NCBI GenBank assembly: GCA_016931295.1 | Contig: JAFGEZ010000004.1 | Location: 98,745-162,744 of the forward strand | Origin: Candidatus Krumholzibacteriota bacterium | GTDB taxonomy: Bacteria > Krumholzibacteriota > Krumholzibacteriia > Krumholzibacteriales > Krumholzibacteriaceae | Length of the DNA: 64,000 bases | Reading direction: 5' to 3' | In this document: piece after piece, positions 56,849 through 64,000 of the stretch | Numbering within the stretch: the first letter of the stretch is position 1 | How the letters are laid out: each line of letters begins with the position of its first letter | Position numbers and translations under genes: made by a program | Notes under the pieces: model-generated | The model's database searches: none | Told to the model about the DNA's origin: nothing | What the model saw: only the letters and a program-made list of their open reading frames with translations

Positions 56849-59647
56849 ATGGCAACACGGAGCATGTCCCGTACGGGGGGATTCCTGATCCTTTTCCTGA
56901 TCGCCCTGATCGTCGCCCCCCAGGGCGCCGGCGCGGCCCGACGCGGGCGGCTGGTCGGACGGGTGATGGACGTCAACACGAGCCAGCCCCTGGGCAAGGC
57001 GCTGATCACGATCCAGGGAACGACGATCAGCACCCTGACCGACGCGAACGGCCGCTTCTTCTTCGACCTCGACCCCGGCAAGTACAGCATCACGATCCAC
57101 ATGGACGAGTACTTCGCCACCTGTTACCAGGACATCGAGGTCGAGGGCGGGCAGGTGACGACCTACAAGTGCGAGATGGTCCCGGGCGACCCGCGCCAGA
57201 ACATCTTCTTCTCGATGGGCGGGATCAACGTCATCGAGAAGCGCGAGCTGCTCCCCGAGAACATCGAGACGACACACCAGATCTCGAGCGCCGAGATCGA
57301 GCACCAGCTCTCGACGAACCTCGGCGACATCCTCGATATCATCCCCGGCGTCGAGCGCACCAAGAATCCCGGGCTCTCGGAGAAGTCGCAGGTGATCCTC
57401 CGCGGCTCCTCCGGCACGGGCGGGGACGCCTCGGCCAACCAGGCCGCCCTCTTCGGCACGAAGATCATCATCGACGACATCACCCTCTCCAACAACGCCA
57501 ACCTCCAGACCGGCCCCGGCACCGCGAGCGGGACCGTCTCGAGCACGGCCGGCTCCGCGGTCGACCTGCGGACGATCCCCGCCGACAACATCGAGAGCGT
57601 CGAGGTCATCACCGGCGTCCCGTCGGTCGAGTACGGCGATCTGACCACGGGGCTCGTCAAGGTGAAGACCAAGATGGGTCGCCAGCCCCACCGGCTCAAG
57701 ATCAAGTCCAATCCCGACACGAAGGAGGGGAACCTCTCCGGCGGTCTCGTGTGGCGGGGCACGGGGATCTCCTACAACGCCAACTACGCCTACAGCGAGC
57801 GGAACATCAGGCGCGAGGGCGACGAGTACGCCCGCTACAACGGCCAGTTCACGATCCGCAACAAGTTCATGGACGACCGGCTCTCGCTGCTCAACAAGTT
57901 CTACTACACCGGCGTCGACGACGAAGAGGACTACAAGTCGGACGACCCGCTCTCGGTCGTCCGCAAGAACAACGACAAGACCTACATCTACGGGCAGACG
58001 ATCGACTTCGCGGTCAGCGACGACATGCGGCTCGAGTGGCGGGCGAACATCAAGTACACCAAGCGCGATTCCTACCAGCAGTCCCTCACCGGCGCCGACA
58101 CGCGCGTCCTCACCGACGCGATGGAGAGCGGCACCAACGAGGCGATCCTGCAGGTCGGCTCGTATCTCTACCGCATCTGGACGCGCGGCGAGGAGTGGAA
58201 CGTCAACACCAAGCTGAACGTGCGCTACGATCTCGGGCTGCTCGGCCTCGATCACGGGCTGCTCTTCGGCGGGGAGTACACCTTCGACGACAACCGGGGC
58301 GAGGGCAAGATCTTCAACCCCCTCGAGCCTCCCTACGGCAACCTCGGGTACCGGCCGCGCTCCTTCGACGACGTCCCCGCGCTGCACACGGCGAACCTCT
58401 ATTTCGAGGACGAGATCACCGGCTTCTGGCGGATGCAGCCCTATTCGATCAACCTGGGTCTCCGCTACGAGATGTACACCCCCTACAAGCTGCACCTCGA
58501 CGGGCTCTTCAACGACAAGGGGATCGTCGAGAGCAGGAACGGCACGTATCTCAACCCGCGGATCAGGGCGAAGTACTCGCTCGGCGACAACACGCAGATC
58601 CGTCTCGGCTGGGGAAAGAGCTCGAAGATGCCGTCGATGACGATGATATCCCAGGGCCCGGAGTACATCGACATCATCGAGGAGAACGTCTCGCCCCCCG
58701 ACTCGACGCCGCTCATCTCCACCTACGTCCTCAACTGGGACGATCTCACCCGCGAGCTCAAGGGATACCAGAGCACGAAGAGCGAGGCGTCGCTCGACCA
58801 GAAGATCGGCTCGGTGGGGCTCACCTTCACCGGCTTCTACGATCGGTCCGACGACATCCTCCGGTCGGTCACGACGCCCCTCACGCTCTACCGGTACCGC
58901 TACGAGAACTGGCCCGATCCCGACTCGGCGGTGCCGATCGACACGCTCTACACGACGCCGGACAAGCTCGACTACTACGCCAACGTCGGGTGGCGGAGAA
59001 GCTACGGAATCGAATTCCTTTTGACGACGCGGCGGATCGAGAGGATCTCGACGGCGTTCCGCATGTCGGCGACCTATTCGAAGACCCGCACCGGGGCCGA
59101 CGGCGTCTACATGTCCTCGCCGCGGACGAACACCGCCCTCGGACAGGTGATCTACCCGTTCTACCGGTACACGGAGAGCTGGCACCGGCGGATGGTCGTC
59201 AACTACAGCGCCGACTGGTTCGTGAAGAGGCTCGGGATGTGGGTGACCTTCTTCGTGCAGCAGACCCTCTTCTCCGCCTACCAGAGCTACGACGATCCGT
59301 ACGCCTACTCGGTCGCCTATTTCGACCCGGTCACGGGCAGGAACGTGACGCTCTCGCCGGAGGATTCCGACGCCCTCAACCTGACCCGCGAGTACGACGC
59401 GTACGACCTCGCGGTCAAGAAGCAGCCGAACGACCGGTTCCTCTTCAACATCAACGTGACGAAGTCGATCGGGAGGGGCTCCGAGCTCTCCCTCTTCGTC
59501 ACCAACGTTCTCGACGATCCGGCGTACTACCGGGACGATCTCGGGTACTGGCGGACCCGGAACCCGGACATCTTCTACGGCGTCGAGTTCAGCATGATCC
59601 TCGACAACCTCTGGTCGCGGATCGATACGAAGGACGGCGGTTCGTGA
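56849..59647 (+). CDS. TonB-dependent receptor with N-terminal carboxypeptidase-regulatory-like domain
   Basis: This 932-residue protein has a signal peptide (residues 1-30). A CarboxypepD_reg-like domain covers about 33-120 (GRLVGRVMDVNTSQPLGKALITIQG). The plug domain (about 150-270) shows SQVILRGSSG and SVEVITGVPSVEYGDL. The rest is a 22-strand-type barrel with many aromatic strand ends, as in SusC/FepA relatives. It should import a ligand across the outer membrane using TonB energy; the ligand is unknown. ATG 56849 follows AAGGA by 5 bases. Four envelope genes follow in close order, so it heads an operon. Confidence 0.92.
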   Translation: MATRSMSRTGGFLILFLIALIVAPQGAGAARRGRLVGRVMDVNTSQPLGKALITIQGTTISTLTDANGRFFFDLDPGKYSITIHMDEYFATCYQDIEVEGGQVTTYKCEMVPGDPRQNIFFSMGGINVIEKRELLPENIETTHQISSAEIEHQLSTNLGDILDIIPGVERTKNPGLSEKSQVILRGSSGTGGDASANQAALFGTKIIIDDITLSNNANLQTGPGTASGTVSSTAGSAVDLRTIPADNIESVEVITGVPSVEYGDLTTGLVKVKTKMGRQPHRLKIKSNPDTKEGNLSGGLVWRGTGISYNANYAYSERNIRREGDEYARYNGQFTIRNKFMDDRLSLLNKFYYTGVDDEEDYKSDDPLSVVRKNNDKTYIYGQTIDFAVSDDMRLEWRANIKYTKRDSYQQSLTGADTRVLTDAMESGTNEAILQVGSYLYRIWTRGEEWNVNTKLNVRYDLGLLGLDHGLLFGGEYTFDDNRGEGKIFNPLEPPYGNLGYRPRSFDDVPALHTANLYFEDEITGFWRMQPYSINLGLRYEMYTPYKLHLDGLFNDKGIVESRNGTYLNPRIRAKYSLGDNTQIRLGWGKSSKMPSMTMISQGPEYIDIIEENVSPPDSTPLISTYVLNWDDLTRELKGYQSTKSEASLDQKIGSVGLTFTGFYDRSDDILRSVTTPLTLYRYRYENWPDPDSAVPIDTLYTTPDKLDYYANVGWRRSYGIEFLLTTRRIERISTAFRMSATYSKTRTGADGVYMSSPRTNTALGQVIYPFYRYTESWHRRMVVNYSADWFVKRLGMWVTFFVQQTLFSAYQSYDDPYAYSVAYFDPVTGRNVTLSPEDSDALNLTREYDAYDLAVKKQPNDRFLFNINVTKSIGRGSELSLFVTNVLDDPAYYRDDLGYWRTRNPDIFYGVEFSMILDNLWSRIDTKDGGS

Positions 59648-60768
59648 GACGCCTCGCGGCCATAAGCCTCTTCGCGGCGCTCGCGCTTTCCTGGGGGTGC
59701 GCGAAGAAGATGCCGAACGAGCCGGACGGCACGGGGAGCATCTTCGCCACGGTCGCCGACGTGTCGGGGTTCTTCGAGGGGAGCGTTCCCGGTGAGCCCT
59801 TCCCCCTCGACGGCGTCGAGGTGCGCATCCAGGGGCGCACGCACGACTTCTCCGGCGCCGTGAACACCGGAAACGGCTCCACGGCGAGCTTCGATCGCCT
59901 GCCCGCCGGACGGTACAGCCTCTTCGCGCGCAAGGAGGTCCTCGACGGGGACGCGAGGAAGATCTTCACCGGCTCGGCCGACATCCTCGTCGACGGGGGC
60001 GGGACCGTCGATGCAAACGTGACGACCGACATCGTGGGAACGAGCGATCTCCTGATCAACGAGATCTTCTACGCGGGCTCCGACGCGTCCTCCTTCTTCT
60101 TCTACGACCAGTACGTCGAGATCCACAATTCGTCGGGAGACACGCTCTATCTCGACGGCATGTTCCTCACGCGGCAGACGCAGACGGTCTATCCCGACCA
60201 GAACGACATCGACCACGTCCGGGCGCTCTACGTCTTCCAGTTCCCCGGGACGCCGGCGACGGGCCGGCAGTACCCCATCGCGCCGGGAGAGTACGTCGTC
60301 GTCGCGGCGGACGCCGTCGACCACAGCGCCTGGATACCGAGCAGCATCGACCTCTCCGTGGCCGACTGGGAGTTCTTCAACCCGCTGGCCAACGACTACG
60401 ACAACCCCGACGTGCCGAACATCATCAGCATCAACCCGTACAGCAGGTCCGACTACCTGATCAACCTGGCGCACGGGTCCGTCGTGCTGGCCACCGGGGA
60501 AGAGTACTTCTTCGAGGAGATGGACGAGGAGACGATCCGCGTCGGGATCCCGATCGGCACGGTCGTCGACGGCGTCGAGTACGCGTCGAGCACGGACAAG
60601 ACGAAGCAACTCACCACACGCGTCGACGCGGGATTCGCGGGGATCGGCAACACGCGATACAGCGGGCAGTCGGCGGAACGGCGCGAGCCGGGCCTCGACA
60701 CGAACGATTCGACCTTCGATTTCGAGCTTTCGGCGCGCCCGACCATCGGGTACTCCCACGCCGAATAG
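59644..60768 (+). CDS. DUF4876-like lipoprotein, first copy
   Basis: This 374-residue lipoprotein (signal ending LALSWGC) starts at GTG 59644, overlapping the receptor stop by 4 bases. A small Ig-like domain (residues about 30-125, VRIQGRTHDFSGAVNTGNGS) precedes the main domain from NEIFYAGSDASSFFFYDQYVEI, the signature of DUF4876-type partners of TonB receptors. Further marks are APGEYVVVAADAV, LSVADWEFFNPL and GFAGIGNTRYSGQSAERR. It is close in sequence to the next gene. It probably sits on the outer membrane beside the receptor and helps capture its ligand. Confidence 0.75.
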   Translation: MRRLAAISLFAALALSWGCAKKMPNEPDGTGSIFATVADVSGFFEGSVPGEPFPLDGVEVRIQGRTHDFSGAVNTGNGSTASFDRLPAGRYSLFARKEVLDGDARKIFTGSADILVDGGGTVDANVTTDIVGTSDLLINEIFYAGSDASSFFFYDQYVEIHNSSGDTLYLDGMFLTRQTQTVYPDQNDIDHVRALYVFQFPGTPATGRQYPIAPGEYVVVAADAVDHSAWIPSSIDLSVADWEFFNPLANDYDNPDVPNIISINPYSRSDYLINLAHGSVVLATGEEYFFEEMDEETIRVGIPIGTVVDGVEYASSTDKTKQLTTRVDAGFAGIGNTRYSGQSAERREPGLDTNDSTFDFELSARPTIGYSHAE

Positions 60769-60777
60769 GAGATCGCC

Positions 60778-61908
60778 ATGAGCGTACGAAATGCGACGGC
60801 GGTGCTGGCGGCGGCGATCCTGGCCGCGCTGGCCGGCTGCGCGAAGGAGATGCCCGGGGAGCCCGACGGATCGGGCCGGCTCTACGTCACCGTCGCCGAC
60901 ATCTCGGGGTTCTTTCCCGGGAGCCAGCCCGGCGTGCCCTTCGCCGTCGACAGCGTCGAGATACGGGTCCAGGGGCGGTCGCACGACTACACCGGATCGC
61001 TCAACACGGGAAGCGGATCGGAGGGGCTGTTCGAGAAGCTGCCCTCCGGCAACTACAGCGTCTTCGCCAGGAAGGAAGCCTTCGCCGACGGCAAGAAGAA
61101 GGTCTTCACCGGGTCGGCCGACATCCTCGTCGTCGGGACGGGGATCGTCGAGGATTCGCTGATCACCGACATCGTCGGAACGAGCGACCTTTTGATCAAC
61201 GAGGTCTTCTATGCCGGGTCGGACGCCTCCTCGTACTTCTTCTACGACCAGTACGTGGAGCTCTACAACTCCTCGCGGGACACCCTCTACCTCGACGGGA
61301 AGATCATCACGAGGCAGATGCAGACCTACTATCCCGACCAGGACGAGGTCGATTACGTGCGGGCCCTCTACGCCTTCCAGTTCCCCGGCACGCCGGTCAC
61401 GGGGCGCCGGTACCCGATCGCGCCGGGCGAGTTCGTCGTCGTGGCCGCCGACGCGGTCAACCACCAGGTGTGGGTGCCGAAGAGCATCGACCTCTCCGTG
61501 GCCGACTGGGAGTTCTTCAATCCGCTCGGGAACGACTACGACAACCTCAACGTGCCGAACGTCACGAGCATCCATCCGGACAGCCGCATCGATTACCTGA
61601 TAAACCTGTCGCACGGCGCGGTCGTCCTCGCCACGGGCGAGGAATATTCCTTCTACGAGTACGACGAGGGCAAATTCCAGGCGCTCATCCCGATTTCGAC
61701 GGTCGTCGACGGGATCGAGTACGCCTCGACCACCGAGGCGACGAAGGAGTTGACCTACCGGGTGGACGCCGGGTTCGCCGGTCTCGGCAACTCCAAGTAC
61801 AGCGGCCAGTCGACCGAGCGGCGGGAACTGGGACTGGACACGAACGATTCGACCTTCGATTTCGAGCTCTCGGCGAGGCCGACCGTCGGCTACTCGCACG
61901 TGCAGTGA
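60778..61908 (+). CDS. DUF4876-like lipoprotein, second copy
   Basis: This 376-residue lipoprotein (signal ending LAALAGC) is a tandem duplicate of the previous gene, with the same domain order and long shared runs such as SADILVxGxG, TDIVGTSDLLINE and DLSVADWEFFNPL. It starts 9 bases after the previous stop. The two copies differ mainly in the loops between strands, so they may bind different ligands or partners. The ribosome site is AGGAG at 60767-60771. Confidence 0.75.
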   Translation: MSVRNATAVLAAAILAALAGCAKEMPGEPDGSGRLYVTVADISGFFPGSQPGVPFAVDSVEIRVQGRSHDYTGSLNTGSGSEGLFEKLPSGNYSVFARKEAFADGKKKVFTGSADILVVGTGIVEDSLITDIVGTSDLLINEVFYAGSDASSYFFYDQYVELYNSSRDTLYLDGKIITRQMQTYYPDQDEVDYVRALYAFQFPGTPVTGRRYPIAPGEFVVVAADAVNHQVWVPKSIDLSVADWEFFNPLGNDYDNLNVPNVTSIHPDSRIDYLINLSHGAVVLATGEEYSFYEYDEGKFQALIPISTVVDGIEYASTTEATKELTYRVDAGFAGLGNSKYSGQSTERRELGLDTNDSTFDFELSARPTVGYSHVQ

Positions 61909-61916
61909 GGAGAGAG

Positions 61917-63029
61917 ATGAGAAAGTTCGCCATCGCCATCGCGGCCCTGCTCGCCGCCCTGCCGGCGTGCATAAAGGAGAAGCCGTCTGATCCCGACGGG
62001 GCGAACAGCATCGTCCTCTACGCCGTCGACACATCACGGACGGCCGGGGAAGGGTGGCGAACGATCGCCGAGGCGACGGTAAGGGTGAACGCGACGACCT
62101 TCTATCTCCAGGAGACCTACGAGACGGACGGCGAGGGGAAGGTGGCGATCGCCGGGCTTCCCGCGGGCGAGTACATATTCGTCGCGGAAAAGACGCGGGA
62201 GGAGGAGAACGTCCTCATCCTGGGCAACATGAGCCGTACCCTCAGGCACGTGACGGGGCTCGTCGACACCGTGTTCATGTCGTACCTCACCGCGTCGCCC
62301 CTCGTCATCAACGAGGTCTTCTACTGCGGGTCCGATGCGTCGAAATACTACTACTACGACCAGTTCATCGAGCTCTACAACTCCTCGAACGAGACGATCT
62401 TCCTCGACGGCTACATCGTCTGCCGCGGCACGCAGATCACCGGGATGGTCGATTTCCAGGCGATCGATTTCGCGCTCGGCTATTACGGCTTCGCCTTCCC
62501 CGGCACGCGCGGCGTGACCGAGCTCTGCCCGATCAAGCCGGGCCGGCATCTCGTCATCGCCTGCGACGCGATCGACCATTCCCTCTACAGCCGTTTCGGG
62601 GTGGACCTCTCCGGCGCCGACTGGGAGTTCTTCAGCCCCCTCGGCAACGACTACGACGTGCCCGGGGTGCCCAATCTCACGACGATCACCGACAACGGCA
62701 CCGATTTCTCGATGAACCTGAACCACGCCGCCGTCTGGATCGCGACGGGGGAGGAGTACTGGTTCGAGGATTACGCCGATCCGTCTTCCGGCACCGTCAG
62801 CACCTACCTGCACATCCCGCTCTGGACGGTCGTCGACGCGGTCGAGTATTCAGCCAATCCCGAATCCGACAAGTACATCAGCCGCGAGGTCGACGCCGGC
62901 CTCGGCGGCAACGGCATGGCCCGGTACACGGCGCAATCGATCGAACGGCGCTTCCCGGGTCTCGATTCCAACAACAGCACATTCGATTTCGTAATCGTGG
63001 GGCCTCCGACCCCGGGGTACCAGCACTGA
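61917..63029 (+). CDS. DUF4876-like lipoprotein, third and more distant copy
   Basis: This 370-residue lipoprotein has a signal ending LPAC. The main domain repeats the family marks (NEVFYCGSDASKYYYYDQFIELYN, LSGADWEFFSPLGNDYD, GLGGNGMARYTAQSIERRF), but the N-terminal Ig-like part (residues about 25-110) is different, with TTFYLQETYETDGEGKVAIAGLP. It has extra Cys residues in the main domain. ATG 61917 follows GAGGAGAG and is 8 bases after the previous stop. Confidence 0.72.
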   Translation: MRKFAIAIAALLAALPACIKEKPSDPDGANSIVLYAVDTSRTAGEGWRTIAEATVRVNATTFYLQETYETDGEGKVAIAGLPAGEYIFVAEKTREEENVLILGNMSRTLRHVTGLVDTVFMSYLTASPLVINEVFYCGSDASKYYYYDQFIELYNSSNETIFLDGYIVCRGTQITGMVDFQAIDFALGYYGFAFPGTRGVTELCPIKPGRHLVIACDAIDHSLYSRFGVDLSGADWEFFSPLGNDYDVPGVPNLTTITDNGTDFSMNLNHAAVWIATGEEYWFEDYADPSSGTVSTYLHIPLWTVVDAVEYSANPESDKYISREVDAGLGGNGMARYTAQSIERRFPGLDSNNSTFDFVIVGPPTPGYQH

Positions 63030-63065
63030 CGTGACGCGGAGGAGATCGTGAAGGAGTACCGATCG

Positions 63066-64000
63066 ATGAAGATGACGCTGATCGCGGCGGCCACGGCCGC
63101 CTGTCTGGCGATGCCGTGGACCGGCGCGCGGGCGACGGAGCTGCGGCTGTCGACGCTCGCCGACGCCTCGATATCCCTCGAGGACGCGGACAACCAGCTC
63201 AACCCCTACGATTACGGGGCGAACCCCGCCTATCTCCTGCTCGATTTCGAGGAGCCGTGGATCCGCTTCCTCTTCGGCATCGAGGAGGAACGGGGGGACC
63301 TGAAGCGGTTCTACGATCCCCACCTGACGAACGATCTCTACGCCGGGTTCGAGGGGATCAAGAAGCTCGGCGACCGGCACGTCGCGCGCGGCTCGGTCAC
63401 CTACGAGCGCTTGCGGCGGCGCGAGACCGCGTACAACCTCGAGATCGACGGCTACAACGATCCCTTCTACCTCGTCGACGAGACGATCGGGGATTTCACG
63501 TACTACGGTCCCTCGATCCACGTCGACTACGGCCTGCGGCTCCGGGACGACCTGCACATCGGCGCGGGATTCGACTACGACATCGGCACCGACCTCAAAC
63601 AGGAGTACACGCGGCCGGAGATCGTGCACAACAACTTCCGGGGCAACCTCGGCCTCCTCTGGTCGCCGCGCGACCGCTGGATGTTCGGTCTCGTCGCCCG
63701 CCCGATCCGCACGCAGAACCGGACGAGCTTCGCGAAGACGGACGAGGGATTCGACAACATCTTCTACAGCTGGTACGGCGAGGGGATCGTCGAGGTGCGG
63801 GCCTCGTCGAGCTTCTCGATCCGAGAGGTCCTCAAGGGCGTCGATGTCGGCCTGCAGCAGTACTACATGGGCGAGCGCTTCCGCTTCGCCCTCCTCGCCG
63901 ACTACACCCTCGAGCAGCTGAAGCTCCAGTACAACGCCACGCGCCGCGATCCGAAGGGGTTCTGGCAGGACGAGACGTGGGACGTCAAGGCGCGTGCGCG
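63066..64000 (+). CDS. Outer-membrane beta-barrel-like protein, 3' end missing
   Basis: The gene runs off the window; about 311 codons are seen. The signal is MKMTLIAAATAACLAMPWTGARA. The mature part has DASISLEDADNQLNPYDYGANPAYLLLD, then strand-like alternation (VTYERLRRRETAYNLEI, LHIGAGFDYDIG, WMFGLVARPIRTQNRTSF, KLQYNATRRD). This resembles outer-membrane proteins found beside TonB receptors and DUF4876 lipoproteins in Bacteroidota. GTG 63048 upstream is an alternative start. It is the fifth gene of the receptor operon. Confidence 0.72.
   Translation, partial: MKMTLIAAATAACLAMPWTGARATELRLSTLADASISLEDADNQLNPYDYGANPAYLLLDFEEPWIRFLFGIEEERGDLKRFYDPHLTNDLYAGFEGIKKLGDRHVARGSVTYERLRRRETAYNLEIDGYNDPFYLVDETIGDFTYYGPSIHVDYGLRLRDDLHIGAGFDYDIGTDLKQEYTRPEIVHNNFRGNLGLLWSPRDRWMFGLVARPIRTQNRTSFAKTDEGFDNIFYSWYGEGIVEVRASSSFSIREVLKGVDVGLQQYYMGERFRFALLADYTLEQLKLQYNATRRDPKGFWQDETWDVKARA

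Noticed and set aside
1-64000. Many long open frames antisense to or in other frames of the real genes
   Set aside because: They are Arg/Ala/Pro-rich low-complexity shadows expected at this GC content; none has a ribosome site plus a recognisable fold.
1-64000. tRNA, rRNA, CRISPR arrays or insertion sequences
   Set aside because: I saw no cloverleaf with a T-arm consensus, no regularly spaced repeats beyond the 26-bp pair, and no transposase or integrase gene.

Overview
This is a high-GC bacterial window whose gene style points to the FCB superphylum, most like the Candidatus Krumholzibacteriota / Eisenbacteria / Latescibacterota type. The reasons are: many large secreted beta-sandwich and beta-propeller proteins; C-terminal FlgD/type IX-like sorting tails ending in ...SGxYFYRL...KKMxLLR; an outer-membrane TonB receptor followed by DUF4876-like lipoproteins; a diderm envelope; and archaeal-type phosphoglycerate mutase. 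The lineage is an inference from gene content. There is no rRNA or other marker gene in view.

Layout. 1-119: tail of glgC. 278-5987: two secreted repeat proteins and a lipoprotein. 6085-11620: housekeeping (GNAT, NAD synthase, a DUF4097 beta-repeat protein, dapB-dapA). 11758-12442: an ArsR-type regulator overlapping thioredoxin, with a probably leaderless promoter. 12622-16692: GT39/PMT-like membrane glycosyltransferase, metallo-beta-lactamase-fold lipoprotein, archaeal-type phosphoglycerate mutase. 16821-22081: TPR lipoprotein, HlyD-type adaptor and two MacB/FtsX permeases without an ATPase. 22132-23894: nth coupled to a ParB-N-domain protein. 24166-27588: rhodanese/DoxX/barrel operon and an acyl-CoA synthetase.

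27613-28850 is an AT-rich accessory island. It holds a DUF2971 gene, a 63-residue two-helix membrane protein behind a perfect consensus promoter, and a divergent promoter plus terminator that could make a roughly 69-nt RNA able to pair with the 5' end of the membrane-protein mRNA. This has the layout of a type I toxin-antitoxin locus and is the most interesting candidate in the window.

28851-30539: phosphofructokinase and a YHS-like lipoprotein. 30903-42788: four consecutive genes for DUF11-type surface proteins, including a 1,934-residue protein with a central OmpA domain and a long C-terminal outer-membrane barrel-like half. 43052-47653: a 1,533-residue protein with ten Ig-like domains bracketed by two copies of a Cys-rich domain. 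47739-54077 (minus strand): TPR lipoprotein, DegT aminotransferase, cation efflux protein, and a papain/beta-helix protease with a structured leader. 54437-56457: NifU-like protein, prepilin, renal-type dipeptidase. 56849-64000: TonB-dependent receptor, three DUF4876-like lipoproteins in tandem, and the start of another outer-membrane protein, all one likely operon preceded by GATAAT-type repeats that could be a metal-regulator site.

Gene ends facing each other are commonly separated by strong GC hairpins that overlap the stop codons. Several promoters use an extended -10 (TGnTAnAAT).
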